From: Siphonodentalium dalli
Taxonomy: Eukaryota; Mollusca; Scaphopoda; Gadilida; Siphonodentaliidae
Direction of reading: 5' to 3'
DNA length: 64,000 nt
Assembly: GCA_032622095.1 (NCBI GenBank)
Contig: CP136062.1
Location: 130,593,282-130,657,281, forward strand
Position numbers and translations under genes: made by a program
Part shown: positions 12,566-24,541 of the stretch, piece after piece
How the letters are laid out: each line of letters starts with the position of its first letter
Numbering within the stretch: position 1 is the first letter of the stretch
Notes under the pieces: generated by a model
The model's input: only the letters and a program-made list of their open reading frames with translations
What the model was told of the DNA's origin: nothing
Database searches by the model: none

Positions 12566-13587
12566 CTAGTAGTAGTACGGGGGGCTCGTTGCCTTCACAT
12601 CTAAAAATAGATTTTTTGGCGGGTAAAATTGTTTGTACTAAAATATTCCCAAAAAAAAATTTCAAAATGTTCATTTTTATTTTAAAAAATCTCAAAAAAT
12701 TTATAACGAGTTTTCGGTCTCTTACCCAAATATCTGCCGACTATTAAATGTCGAATGTTTTTTAAAATATTTGCGTGTAATATCTTTTGTTATTTTTGTT
12801 CAAACAAATTTTAAATATTTTTCATGAAACTCTGTTAATTTTATTAATCGATGTTTAGAAATAGCTTTATACCAATTATATGTGTATGGACTGGTCCGAG
12901 TCGCTGTAATTTTGGACATTGTCACCATCGGTATGAATGCATACATTCCAGTGTTTATCAATCAGACGCAGTCCATACTCATATAATTGTCTCCACAATA
13001 CCTGAAATAATTTGACACCATTACTCTTACATAAATAATAAAGAGCGTTTATTCTTTACTTCTCTATCCCGATGAAGTTATTGAGTATATGACAGGTGTG
13101 CATTATCGCGAATTATTGGAAGTATTGAGATGTTGTACTATTTTGAATCACGCTCAGACGAAGAGCGTGATGCGAAATTACTTCGGGTGTCCAAAAAATT
13201 TCAAAAATTTCAAAAATTTCAAAAACTTTCAAATATTTCAAAAATTTCAAAAACTTCAAAAATTTCAAAAATTTCAAAAATTTCAAAAATTAACAAAACT
13301 TCAAAAATTTCAAAAATTTCAATATAATGAAGATGACGAGCAACCAATTTTCGACTGGCCTGAGGCATTACGTTATGGAATGAATAACGACAGCGGATCA
13401 GAATGTGATCATACACGCAATAATAGAAGTTACTTTGATGTTGTTGTTATGAATAGAATTTTATCAACCTTACATATTAACAGTTTATTGAGTTATGCAT
13501 ACATATAGTACGTCACTTGGACATTTTATCAGTTTATCACGTGATCACTAAATGTGGCAATCGGGTATCCACCGATGCCTGCAATGT
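12566..13587 (+). repeat. Left arm of a large inverted repeat
   Basis: Begins near AGTAGTACGGGGGGCTCG and runs to GATGCCTGCAATGT. Apart from one insertion and different copy numbers of a short internal repeat, it is the reverse complement of 15611-16935 at very high identity by eye. The arm contains a 9-bp minisatellite, the motif AATAAAGAGCGTTTAT (about 13039-13054), and an open frame ending at 13508 whose tail matches the right-arm frame. Confidence 0.9.
13195..13322 (+). repeat. AAATTTCAA minisatellite
   Basis: About fourteen 9-bp units of AAATTTCAA with AACTTCAA variants. The right arm has the same repeat with about half the units (15884-15950), so it expanded or contracted after the arms duplicated. 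In one frame the unit reads Lys-Phe-Gln. Confidence 0.9.
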
Positions 13588-14104
13588 TGTTGTTGTTGTT
13601 GTTGTTCCTCTTTCTCAAAAGTTACGAACGATTAATAGAATACCAGCATCGAATGAAAACATCACCCATACATAACATGATCATGAAGAAAATGGTCAAA
13701 CTGACCAAACACGGATATAATAATGAAGGGGCTGTAGATTCAGACAACGTTAGAGCGGTATTTTAGCTTCTGCTCTACGAGCGGTACTTTAGCTATGTAT
13801 CTGCCCTATGGGGCGGTACTTTAGCTTTGTATCACAATCGATTGCATCATGTCACCAGGTTACACATATCTATATAATAGAGTGCTCATATTGAAATCAC
13901 TCATAATTGCATTGACATTTGGATAGGTAGGTTGTATTGTAGACACACGAATTAAATTTGTCTGGCCATGAATGCCAATGCACCATGATAGTTATCGATG
14001 TCAATAATGCGTTTCGTTGATATCTTGATTGAGTTGATGACAATATTCTGACAAAATTTCTTTTCGATCTATAAAATGCTGCTTTTTATTATCGACATGA
14101 TCAC

Positions 14105-14273
14105 TTGCTCACCTCTTGCTCATTTGCTCATTTTTTGCTCATTTGCTCATTTTTTTGCTCATTTGCTCATTTTTCTGCTCATTTGCTCATTTGTATTGCT
14201 CATTTGCTCATTTTCTTGCTCATTTGCTCATTTTCTTGCTCATTTGCTCATTTTTTTTGCTCATTTGCTCATT
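14105..14273 (+). repeat. GCTCATTT tandem repeat
   Basis: Paired TTGCTCATTTGCTCATTT blocks separated by variable T tracts, about 24 bp per block and seven blocks. The His/Leu/Phe-rich frames across it are repeat translation. Confidence 0.9.
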
Positions 14274-14452
14274 GATTGGTGCATACTCAAGAGTCATAGA
14301 CCTAACATCCAATGTACTTTAATGGTGTCATAGCGTGGGTACATAGAAGACTGTATAACACTATGCCTATGTCTGTATCTGTTGTCACACCGTGAGTGGA
14401 TTGTCCGCCTTTAATGATGTCATAGCGTGTGTACATGCAAGACAGTATAACA

Positions 14453-14935
14453 CTATGATTATGTCTGTAGCTGTTGTTGGTAAGATGTGAAATATAAATT
14501 TCAAGGTTCAATTCATTCGTGTAGTAATTTCGTATATGTTCAACGCTCTTCATTCGTGCGCTATGATTATGTCTGTAGCTGTTGTTGGTAAGATGTGAAA
14601 TATAAATTTCAAGGTTCAATTCATTCGTGTAGTAATTTCGTATATGTTTAACGCTCTTTATTCGTGCGCTTGTATTGTTAACATTCATTCATAATGAGTG
14701 TCCCTTTAGAGTGTCTTGTGTTCCTTTAAGATTCAAACACCAATATTACATCACGTCCCTTGTTTCGTGTCACTTTAACTCCTTGAGTGTATTGCCCCTT
14801 CTAATGATGTCATAGCATGCAAGACAGTATAACACTATGACTATGTCTGTATCTGTTGTTGGTAAGATGTGAAATATAAATTTCAGTTCATTCGTGTAGT
14901 AATTTCGTATATGTTCAACGCTCTTCATTCGTAAG
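14453..14935 (+). repeat. 108-bp repeat: two tandem copies plus a third
   Basis: CTATGATTATGTCTGTAGCTG starts copies at 14453 and 14561, nearly identical over 108 bp. A diverged third copy is at about 14835-14933. Each ends in AACGCTCTT(T/C)ATTCGT, linking this repeat to a motif shared with other families in the window. Confidence 0.85.
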
Positions 14936-15103
14936 AGTAATTACCAACTGGAAGTTGTACTATTTTTGATAAACATCGGATTTGCTCATCAGACGATAAG
15001 CTGACAATATTTACGCATGGTCTAATTAGATTCATGCATAAATGTAAGGTAATTTTTGTTTTGGTCAAGTTTTTTGTTAAGACCATGTTCTAACATAGAT
15101 CGA

Positions 15104-15800
15104 TAAATAAGTTAAAGGTCATTATATTCCACAGTCAAATCTATTGGTGATCGAATTTGATAACTATTTTATTGGAACAACTAAGAGTATTATTTACGTG
15201 AGATCAATGAGTCCAATTATTATAAATAATACATTGAGGGCATCTGCAGACACCCGATTGCCACAGTTAATGATCACGTGATAATCTGATAAAATGTCCA
15301 TATGTATGCATAACTCAATAAACCGTTTATATGTACAGGTGAAGTATTAACGCGAACGTGTCTGAACACGCATACAACACAAAGGTAACTTCTATTATTG
15401 AGTGTCTTATCACATGTACTTATTATGTATGCATATTTTTGATAACTAATTATCGCGTTAATGCTAACAATGACACAGCTTATCAAATAAGTTAAAGGTC
15501 GTTATATTCCACAGTCAAATCTATTGGTGATCGAATTTGATAACTATTTTATTGGAACAACTAAGAGTATTATTTACGTGAGATAAATGAGTCCAATTAT
15601 TATAAATAATACATTGCAGGCATCGGTGGATACCCGATTGCCACATTTAGTGATCACGTGATAAACTGATAAAATGTCCAAGTGACGTACTATATGTATG
15701 CATAACTCAATAAACTGTTAATACATAAGGTTGATAAAATTCTATTCATAACAACAACATCAAAGTAACTTCTATTATTGCGTGTATGATCACATTCTGA
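15104..15800 (+). repeat. Direct duplication offset by 381 bp
   Basis: AAATAAGTTAAAGGTC at 15104 and 15485 begins two copies of about 320 bp. The second copy leads into the right arm of the large inverted repeat, so the first is an extra partial arm end in direct orientation. Both contain TGATCACGTGATAA and a TATGTATGCATAACTCAATAAAC word. Confidence 0.85.
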
Positions 15801-16013
15801 TCCGCTATCGTTATTCATTCCATAACGTAATGCCTCAGGCCAGTCGAAAATTGGTTGCTCGTCATCTTCATTATATTGAAATTTTTGAAGTTTTTGAAAT
15901 TTTTGAAATTTTTGAAATTTTTGAAGTTTTGGAAGTTTTTGAAATTTTTTGGACACCCGAAGTAATTTCGCATCACGCTCTTCGTCTGAGCGTGATTCAA
16001 AATAGTACAACAT
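15690..16013 (-). CDS. Arm-borne 107-codon frame with KFQ repeats
   Basis: The frame reads MLYYFESRSDEERDAKLLR, then KFQ repeats, then an acidic stretch NEDDEQPIFDWPEALRYG and GSECDHTRNN. It has no recognised domain. The left arm carries the same amino- and carboxy-terminal parts in two different frames because its minisatellite length differs. The Asp/Glu-rich and Trp-containing segment looks more protein-like than its surroundings, so it may be an exon fragment captured by the repeat. The arms are too similar to judge codon-level conservation. It could equally be non-coding. Confidence 0.2.
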   Translation of the reverse strand: MLYYFESRSDEERDAKLLRVSKKFQKLPKLQKFQKFQKFQKLQKFQYNEDDEQPIFDWPEALRYGMNNDSGSECDHTRNNRSYFDVVVMNRILSTLCINSLLSYAYI

Positions 16014-16156
16014 CTCAATACTTCCAATAATTCGCGATAATGCACACCTGTCATATACTCAATAACTTCATCGGGATAGAGAAGTAAAGAATAAACGCTC
16101 TTTATTATTTATGTAAGAGTAATGGTGTCAAATTATTTCAGGTATTGTGGAGACAA

Positions 16157-16489
16157 TTTTATCACATAATTTGGCCATAAAAGCAGTTTCATAATTATCG
16201 GTAATAGACACGTTTAATATCAGCGCGTGTGATGACGTCACGGCGTTCTTCAAATAACTTGCGATCGCTGTAGTTTATGATTGTTGTTTTCGATGAATAT
16301 TGCGCGTTGCTTCGGGTTTATTTGATCATGTGATAAAAGGTATCTCAAACTCGTTCTATTTTATACGTAATTTATCAACCTCGTCCACTAAATTCTATTT
16401 GAGCCTCGGTAAACCTCGGCTCAAATCGAATTTAGTGAACTCGGTTGATAAATTCAGTATAAAATAGAAACTCATGTGAGATCCTCTAT
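16157..16489. mobile_element. Insertion in one arm, with a long hairpin
   Basis: This block is missing from the left arm, which serves as the empty version. At 16356-16469 TCTATTTTATACGTAATTTATC pairs with its near-complement, and CTATTTGAGCCTCGG pairs around a short loop, giving a stem of roughly 50 bp. It resembles a small palindromic transposon, but its ends were not resolved exactly. Confidence 0.6.
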
Positions 16490-17185
16490 ATATGAGTATG
16501 GACTGCGTCTGATTGATAAACACTGGAATGTATGCATTCATACCGATGGTGACAATGTCCAAAATTACAGCGACTCGGACCAGTCCATACACATATAATT
16601 GGTATAAAGCTATTTCTAAACATCGATTAATAAAATTAACAGAGTTTCATGAAAAATATTTAAAATTTGTTTGAACAAAAATAACAAAAGATATTACACG
16701 CAAATATTTTTAAAAACATTCGACATTTAATAGTCGGCAGATATTTGGGTAAGAGACCGAAAACTCGTTATAAATTTTTTGAGATTTTTTAAAATAAAAA
16801 TTTTGAACATTTTGAAAAAAAAAATTGGGTTTTGAAAAACAAATTTTTGGGAATATTTTTGTACAAACAATTTTACCCGCCAAAAAATATATTTTTAGAT
16901 GTGAAGGCAACGAGCCCCCCGTACTACTGCTAGTGTACATATAGTTCAGACAAGATGTCTAGTTCATTACGAATGCAGTTCAGTTGCATCATATCTTATG
17001 AATTACTCTAATTGCTTACCATTATGCCTACTAAACTTTATTTTCAGATATCTAGTGTGAATCCCACTAAAAATTATCGTTGAAGGACATGATTTTCCGT
17101 TGGGACATCGGGCCGAAAATGTTTTGGTCGAAATTGACAACGACCGACAGAAAATAAACACACTTTGACAGTTTAGCTGTAATTA

Positions 17186-17490
17186 TCTATATCTATATTT
17201 GCGAATAACTGTCTGTATGTCTGCCTGTATGTATGTGTTATATAGTCATTCACCGGGGACCATCTGGATGGCACCAAATGGGTCTAACAGGGGTAACTTT
17301 TTACGAGGATGATAATGGTGTGGGTTAGACTAAATAAAAGGTTTCAGGTTATTATACAACTGCAAAGATTTTTCCACCAATTATATATTTAATCAGTTTC
17401 TGCCATAGAGCAGGAGTATTCTCTATTCTCACCAAATGTCAAGAGGGTTTCATATCACTTTAACTGAGCAACGCAGGGTAACACTGCTAG
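17186..17490 (+). mobile_element. 305-bp mini-Helitron
   Basis: It starts TCTATATCTATATTTGCGAA after an A and ends AGGGTAACACTGCTAG before a T, with no target duplication. The head (GGGGACCATCTGGATGGCACC, GGGTCTAACAGGGGTAACTTT) and tail (GAGGGTTTCATATCACTTTAAC) match the larger Helitrons at 26.4 and 58.6 kb. The 3' hairpin is degraded compared with the CCTGGGCAACGCCGGG of those copies. It has no coding capacity. Confidence 0.8.
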
Positions 17491-18296
17491 TGTTCTATAA
17501 ACACTAAAAAGGGGTCCCTTTATTTCTAATACTTTTCCGCCAAAAAGAAGGTAGCAGATTACAAGCCTACACAAAGTACGTGTGTATCAGCCTGTTTCTA
17601 TAGCATGCATCCTCGACACAAATTAACTCATTTTCTGTGTCGATGCTGTTGAATACAGTAGCAGCTAGACGTCCCATAAATAGTGCTATTTATGTTCAAA
17701 CAACGTTATTTCGTCTTGAAAAGAACATTAACGGCGTTCTAAGAGTAATAAACCAATGAATTATTTCAAATCCTGCTACATCCGCACGTTTCTACCCATA
17801 GTTTGCGATGCAGGGAGGACACAATTGCGCAATAATTGCAATGATATCTCGTCTCACACCGGGGGCAATTCCAAACGGACGATTGTGGCAAGAAATATAG
17901 AAACTGAACGATTTGGATAACGAGAGTTTGCTTCGGGCGGACTTTTGATTACTGCAAAAAGTTTACTTGTCACGATGCAAAAACATCTCTTCGGAAATTG
18001 TTAAACGAATCGACAAGCAGTTCGTTGCACTCCCGAGAAACTATTAAATGTTGTGGGAATTCACGTCCGCTCGTAACTCACTTGCATGCATGTCTGAATA
18101 AAATTTATACATTGACAAATTGCCAGGCAAAATTATCAGTGCGAGTTTTAAAACGAATTGAATTGTCAGCTCGTGGGAGATCGACGAGAGTATCTCCCAG
18201 TAGGCGGTATTGGGGTTCACCGAAGAGAGAGATTGTTTATTCCTCCAAAATCAATGAAGAAGATAATACACAATTATATAATTATTTCCATAAAAA
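17491..18296. other. Unassigned
   Basis: No repeat partner or gene recognised. A 137-codon frame begins here (17998) but runs into the palindromic element starting at 18297, so it is not supported. Confidence 0.5.
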
Positions 18297-18853
18297 TACG
18301 AAAGCGCATTATGGCATTTCCGAACACCACCGCACCCCCCAAATATACAAATACACAACTCATTATAACGACTTGCAAGTCGCTATAACGAATTATAACA
18401 ACTCGTTATAGCGATTTGCCAGTCGTTATAATGACTTCCAGCAACTTGCATGTCGTTATAACGAGTTGTTGGAAGTCGTTATAACGACTTGTAGAAATAA
18501 AAACAAGTCTTTATAACGACTTGTAAATTTTTCCACAAGTCGTTATAACGACCTGTTTTTATTGCTATAAGTCGTTATAATGACTTCCAACAACTCGTTA
18601 TAACGAGTTGCAACATGTTATAACGACTTGCAGGTCGTTATAACGAGTTGTTGGAAGTCCTTATAACAACTTGTAGAAATAAAAACAAGTCTTAATAACG
18701 ACCTGTTTTTATTTCTATAAGTCGTTATAATGACTTCCAACAACTTGTTATAACGGGTTGCGGCTCGCTATAACGAGTTGTTGGAAGTCGTTATAACGAG
18801 TTTGTATATTTGGGGTGCGGTGTTGTTTCGGATGGCCATAATGCGCTTTCGTA
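18297..18853. mobile_element. Palindromic TIR element with GTTATAAC units
   Basis: TACGAAAGCGCATTATGGC at the left end is matched by its reverse complement at the right end. Inverted similarity runs about 50 bp into the element. TA is at both edges. The interior is packed with the self-complementary core CGTTATAACG (at least six exact copies plus variants) joined by CAAGTCG or GGAAGTCG arms, so much of the element could fold on itself. No coding capacity. Confidence 0.85.
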
Positions 18854-19485
18854 ATAAGAGCGACAATACGATTCATGCATACGCGGAGATGTCCATATGA
18901 TCAACTGATATCAAAACAATGGACACCTTTCGCATACTGAACTACTACTGATTAGAATTACCAATAGCTAATTGTAGTCGTAATTTTTTCGGACGGTCCA
19001 TTAACCTTTTCGCAGAATTGGCAAACAACGAGTTCATTTGTGAGACAATCGTGTTTGCTACTCGCAGTATAAGGGTATTTCGGAACTGCGTGTCGTGATT
19101 ATTTTGTACTTAATTATGCTGTTATTATCTGTAGTCGTTCAAAATGCGAAATGTGACTAGTATGTTCGCAGAATTGACGACTACGAGTCCGTTTTGGGAG
19201 ACTATAGTGCCGTTCAAACTTACCACTCGCCGTAAAGTGATATGGTAACGTTGGGCGTTATTATTTTACACTTAATTATGTTGTTATCAGGTCATAGTCA
19301 GTGGTTGGCTCGATGGTTGCATGCAAAGCTCGCGTGTCCATGCCTGGCTTCTCCGGATATGGCAAAATTACAAATGAAAAAAATAACACAAATTCTAGCG
19401 ACGTAGTATATATACCCTGTTCGTAATTCTTATCAGTAGTAGTTCATTATGCGATAGGTGTCCATTAACTTTCTATTTATTGGAC
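18854..19485. other. Unassigned
   Basis: No gene or repeat boundary recognised. Two stretches (around 19010-19120 and 19180-19300) share scattered words such as CGCAGAATTG, CTTAATTATG and GTTATTAT and may be an old duplication. Confidence 0.4.
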
Positions 19486-19638
19486 TTAACCCTTTACCCA
19501 ACAAACCGGCCAAAACCGGCCAAATAAAGCTTCAACAGCCTAAATTATCTTCGGTCTGTCTCAATAGAACCATACAAATATGGATATCATTGGAACCGGC
19601 TCCTTGACCACATTGTGATAGTTACAGTTATGCCCTGT

Positions 19639-19707
19639 GCCAATGCATTCTCTTATATGTGCGAGTCGACCATAGGTCGCCTCGCATATATAAGAGAATG
19701 CATTGGC
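19639..19707. repeat. 69-nt hairpin, copy 2
   Basis: Same palindrome as 5133-5201, same orientation, with a one-base change in the stem (TATATGTGCGAG). Confidence 0.9.
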
Positions 19708-19786
19708 CTAAACAAAATCTTTTTTTAACACTTTTTACCATTTTTTCTTACATTCTTTAACAATTTTATAATTTTTAATGTGTTAA

Positions 19787-19855
19787 GCCAATGCATTCTC
19801 TTATATATGCGAGGCGACCTATGGTCGACTCGCATATATAAGAGAATGTATTGGC
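19787..19855. repeat. 69-nt hairpin, copy 3
   Basis: The same palindrome in opposite orientation, as shown by the order GAGGCGACC before GGTCGACTC, with one change near the right end (AATGTATTGGC). It faces copy 2 across about 80 bp. Confidence 0.9.
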
Positions 19856-20348
19856 ACAGGGCCCTTCTGTTGGGTAAAGGGTTAAAGGACTATGTAGCGA
19901 GCTAGGGGTTTCTCAACCCGACCCAACTCTTTTCAAAACGGCTTCCTGGACTATGCCTCATTATCTGTCTTGGATATGAAATACAAACTCCCTATGCAAT
20001 ATATATCGCGGATTCATAAATGTTGTTTCTTCCTCGTGGAAAAATTGTTTGAGATAAAATAGAAAATTAAACTCAATTATAATCCAACCTATTGAGACTG
20101 TGCAAAACACACAGAAAATATGTAAAACCGTATATCAAATCTTTCTTGAAAAACACTTAACAACACCACAATTAATTCAAAAGAAATTGGAAGACCGTCT
20201 CGGCAAATTCGCTTTAGGATAAAGACTGGGAAATCAAATACTCAAGGCCATACAAGATAACAGATGACACTGGAGTGCAATCATTTCAATATAAAATCAA
20301 TCAAGGTATACTTTATACAAGGTCAAAACTTTTCAAATGTAAATTATC

Positions 20349-20875
20349 TTAAAGGCACAAGCTGCGTTCGTTGCAGAAATATTCATATTTGTTCAAATCG
20401 CCATCAACAGAAGGAATATTAAAATATATATAGTTTTGTTCATATGCCAAACATAATCAGCGCGTAAATAGTATATTGTAGTCAAGACGTACGATGGTGT
20501 ACGTAAACAAGAGCCTGCTCGTGTCACATAAGTTGTGCTTCTGTGTATATAACACAGCGCAATTCTATTGGTTAATCACACACAAATGATATAAACGCTC
20601 TTTGTTATTTCCATATCAGGAAAACAGTAACAAATAACGCTCTTTATGTTGACCATATCCGGATCTAAACAAAAGCCAGGTAACGTAACGTTTTTTGCTT
20701 TTGTTCACATAACAAAGAGAGAAAAATGACAATAACATACTGTTTATGCCATATTTCTGATTGGTATAAGAACAAAATCTGTCTATATTTTACTATTCTT
20801 TCTGTTTATGGCGGTTTTTGGCGGAGATGAAGATTTTAACAGCATACCCACCTCCAACGCCGCCCGTATCTTTAA
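20349..20875 (+). mobile_element. TTAA mini-element family 2, copy 1
   Basis: Starts TTAAAGGCACAAGCTGCGTT and ends with CCGCCCGTATCTTTAA, an inverted repeat of about 20 bp that shares TTAA at both edges. Copies 2 (34338) and 3 (40524) match throughout. Each copy has two ACGCTCTTT words about 50 bp apart in mid-element. Non-coding. Confidence 0.85.
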
Positions 20876-21289
20876 ACTGAATAATGCAATAATACAAAAG
20901 ATACATTTACTCATGCACAATGATAAATTGGGAACTCACTCTACAGTGTGTAACTGAGAGAATCAAGTAATACAAGAATATCGAGACTTAAATTCCATGT
21001 GGTTCCAAATCGAAAAGAAAAACATAATTAGAGAAAGATGGAATAAATTGGCAATATTAGTTTAACCTTTAGCCCCTTAGTTTAGTGCCGACCATACTTC
21101 TCAATACTTATCCTTTTTTATCTTAAAAATTCCATTCTTTAAATCCTGTCTCGTCATATTTCAAATGCAAACAAGGGGGTGCGCATCGGAAGATGGCGCT
21201 CGTCGAAGTTTTGCCTGAAAGAGTGGATCTGTCGTAAAAGAATAATTGGCGGCCATGTTTTTTTTTACGAATTTCTGGAAAAAAGGGAG

Positions 21290-21600
21290 GCCCCCATCTA
21301 GAGGTCACCCCGAAGATCCATATGAAGTTAGGTGACGATTGGATAAGAAATGTGACCTGTAATGTGTGCTAAAGGAATTAGTCATACAAAGGGTAAAATC
21401 CAAGAATACTGGTAGCCATGTTTTAAACATAATTCGGGGGGGGGATGGTAAGCACCCATCTAGATGTCACCCCGATGATCCATAGTTTGGTATGATCGGA
21501 TGAGGGATATGCTCGGTAGGGTGTGCTAAATGATTTAATGATGCAAAGAGTGCAATCCAAGATGGCTGACGGCAGCCATGATTTTCATCGAATATCGTTC
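21290..21600 (+). repeat. Two-copy tandem repeat, about 164 bp
   Basis: CCATCTAGAGGTCACCCCGA at 21294 and CCATCTAGATGTCACCCCGA near 21458 start copies that share GATCCATA, GGTGTGCTAAA, ATGCAAAGRGT and AATCCAAGA in order. The second copy ends near GCAGCCATG. Confidence 0.75.
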
Positions 21601-21959
21601 TACCCCGCCACCTCACTGAGCAAATACACGTTTATAACTTCTGCTCAATTCTAAACACAACCGATACTGTGCACATGAACAGGTTGTGTGGGGTTTTAAG
21701 ATATACGCCCAACATGTTGCATAGTTCACTCCTCGTCGAGGGTATACCTCACAGGAATGGACTTTGCAACCATTGGCATATTATATTATTCGGATCACCG
21801 CAGCACCACCTTACCTTACCATATCTAGATATACATGTGACGACTGCAAATGTTTACGATGACTTTATTAAATTTCAATGCTATACTTACCATTGTATTT
21901 GTTTACACCATAGTGCTATTTATTATATATTGATTTGTTCGTGTATTACATATGTAATT

Positions 21960-21992
21960 AGAACAACAATAAAGAATCTTGAATCTTGAACT
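21960..21992 (+). repeat. Retroelement-like 3' tail
   Basis: ACAATAAAGAATCTTGAATC followed by TTGAA has an AATAAA signal and a short tandem TTGAATC tail, as on many LINE/SINE 3' ends. No reverse transcriptase was seen upstream, so it may be a SINE or a truncated LINE end. Confidence 0.45.
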
Positions 21993-23847
21993 CGCCATTA
22001 GCGCGCGCCGCGTGTATACTGTTCTCCAAATTCTTGATAGCTGTGGTCCGCTTGGCATTTTATTTATAGATAATGGGTTTTTCCGGTTTAAAAGTCGAAC
22101 TGCGCGACCAGGAGGCCGAGTCCGGTAAAAGGTGTAGTTGGGAATTTCAATTTCGTTTGTTGTCCTTTACATTATTATGTCAATAATGTTGATTTTTGGT
22201 TTGTGACAAGCTATGTCAATTACCAATAAAAGAAATTTAAAAGATAATTTGTAAGTCTTATATTTCAACTTTTATAGATATTTTTCGTTCTGCAGCCCAC
22301 TGATGGTTGTGGTCGGAGACGGCCGAGTCGGCCGCCGGTTCGTTAATTAGGTCTGGTTGTTATTGTTATTTTAACGGAATTCTGAGTTAGTCATTCGCGA
22401 AACCAATATATTTTATATTCTATAATTACAATCATGGGTATATAATATATGATCTTGAGCGCGTTACCATTTCTGACAATGGCTTTCTTGTAGACATTGT
22501 TGCAACAGATCCATAATACCAAATATGAATGAAATCTGTTGACGTTTATTTGAGTTATCGCGCTAACGGTATCGTGTCCGTCCGGACGCCCACCCAGACG
22601 CCCGCATACCGACCTCGCATTCATAGATCATGTCATGAATCTCTACTCCGTTTATACGCCGGAGTCGAGATTTATGGCATGATCTAGTACATTCAAAGTC
22701 CCTTGTGAAAAAAAACCACTCAATTGTGCCTGATGGGACTTTTTGAATTTATCCATCCTAATAATGTGAAATAATACGAAAAAAATGATTGGAACACATT
22801 TAGTGGCTTTAACGTAAACTTACTCAGAGGAGTTGAGTACTTAGCTCCGTCAATAATTATGTTACCCTCGATGTTCTGTTCAATCTGTACAAAGAGGCGT
22901 ATGTTTCTGGTGTGTTCGATCGACATCAGCTGTTCACTCGATAAAAACACTAGACACACAATCGAGCAAAACCCCATGGAGAGGACGGCGTGTGAAATAT
23001 AGAGGGAGGTTGTAATCAGTTTATTGAACCATGCAATAAACTAGTGTGAAGAGTGAAAGTGTACCTTACGAGAAACACTGCTGACACATGTATCTTGTTC
23101 AAAAATATTTAGACAAGCAACTTATATGCGCCACCGCACTCCAATTCACTCACATCGCGATGGATCCAGCGCCAAGTATGAAGAGTATGTTCCTTGAATT
23201 AATTGACCTACGAGGAATTCCAAGAGGAATGCTCACTCAATGATCTGTGTAGTTATCGGGGTGTAGTTGTATCAGGGTCGTACCGGTGGGATTTGCTTTG
23301 GCATGCCCACTGAATCTGACCGAATGACACACTGGCCATGTGCTAATTAGTAACCAACTTTTTTGTTCACTAATTGAGCGACATATAACGTCAGAATATC
23401 CACATATCTGCGCATTATTTGTCTATAGAATCTATCAAATGCCTTGTCGTTATCTAATGCAGTTTTCAAAAATCTTTTCCAGGACCCTATAATTGGCACC
23501 TTGCACATAATGAACTACTACTGATATTAATTACGAATAGGGTACTACGTCACTAGAGTTTGTGTTCTTTCTAGCAGTTGTCGTGTTTCCATATATATAC
23601 GTAGTTACGAGTGCGACTTAGGGACGCCATGCATGGGAACGTGAGCTTTACATGCAACACTCCAGCCTACAATGGACTATGACCCGGTAACAACATAATT
23701 CAGTACGAAATAATCACGGTAAACAATTCCATATCACTTTACTGCGAGGGGAAAGAAGTTTAAACGTAACTATTTTCTCATAAGCGGACGCGTAGTCGGC
23801 AATTGTGCAAAACAGTTTTTTTGGGCTGTCCGAAAAATGTACGACCC
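21993..23847. other. Unassigned with a hairpin and a dispersed repeat piece
   Basis: About 22391-22530 shares words with 61977-62100 on the opposite strand. A hairpin lies at 22625-22685. Otherwise no gene is recognised. Confidence 0.5.
22625..22685. repeat. 26-bp stem hairpin with three mismatches
   Basis: AGATCATGTCATGAATCTC pairs with GAGATTTATGGCATGATCT, and CTCCG with CGGAG, around a short TTTATACGC loop. Confidence 0.8.
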
Positions 23848-23849
23848 AG

Positions 23850-24541
23850 GGGCGCCGGAAGGAATTTATATTGCCCCGACCATAAAATTGCTAGATAAAC
23901 ATGGTACCCCCCCCCCCCCGGGATTTTTTTTTGGACTTTAAGGCCAAATGGAGCGCATTTCCTTGGTTTAAAATAAACTTAATGGGCTTTATTTATGTCA
24001 TTTATATGGCTACACAAAGAGGTGAAGTACACTAATTGCACACATCTGCTACTGAAGTGTGCCAACACTTTATCACGGACTCATGCATGGACCTAGATGG
24101 ACAATAAACACCATCTCATAATTACACATGATATTGGATATATTAAAGGTTATTGAAAGAACATCTATTAAATGGCACCATAAATAAAATGGAACCATAT
24201 ACTATAGTAGTTAGCGATGGCATATATTGTTAATATTTTCAATGTTGGTCACTGCCCCATTCTGTCATTAGGAGGAAGTGTTGTGCTATTTTGCATTCTA
24301 TCTCCAGAATATAGCTATTCTATTATCCCATCCAACAAACCAACAGCTGTACCGCTTTACCCGTGAACTAAATATCACATAGTTGTAGTGGCAGAGTGAT
24401 AAAGGCTGACAGTGATAATTTGGCTTGAACTTTTAATGGTGTTTATATGCTTTCACAAACAGCATGACATATACTATTATTGCCCCGACCATATTATTGC
24501 CCCGACCACAGTCGGGGTGGTCGGGGTAGATCCGGCCCCCT
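23850..24541. mobile_element. Possible TIR element with GCCCCGACC ends
   Basis: The left edge reads CAGGGGCGCCGGAAGG then TATTGCCCCGACCATA. The right edge reads GGTCGGGGTAGATCCGGCCCCC, roughly its complement. The word TATTGCCCCGACCATA also appears in direct orientation near 24478. A CAGGGGCG start is reminiscent of hAT-like elements, but no 8-bp target duplication was found, so class and boundaries are open. A 12-C run lies near 23908-23919. Confidence 0.4.

Larger units (their letters stand above)
15611..16935 (-). repeat. Right arm of the large inverted repeat, with an insertion
   Basis: Reverse complement of 12566-13587. It is longer because of about 330 bp at about 16157-16489 that is absent from the left arm; on either side the sequences match again (GTGGAGACAATT, then TATATGAGTATGGACTG). 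Confidence 0.9.
19486..19885. mobile_element. TTAA-flanked mini-element, copy with CCCTTTACCCAACA ends
   Basis: TTAA at 19486-19489 and 19882-19885 brackets 392 bp that begins CCCTTTACCCAACA and ends with its exact complement. The first six bases match the element at 5.08 kb, but the rest of the TIR differs. The interior holds two copies of the 69-nt hairpin. Piggybac-like by target site and ends; no transposase. Confidence 0.75.

Noticed and set aside
13089-13508. 139-codon frame with NFKNF repeats in the left arm
   Set aside because: The repeat part is minisatellite translation and the start lies in another frame than the matching right-arm frame, so it is not called as a gene.
14076-14333. 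His/Leu/Phe-rich frames resembling a membrane protein
   Set aside because: Produced by GCTCATTT tandem repeats.
23850-24541. Firm hAT assignment
   Set aside because: The tip resembles hAT ends, but no 8-bp target duplication or transposase was found.
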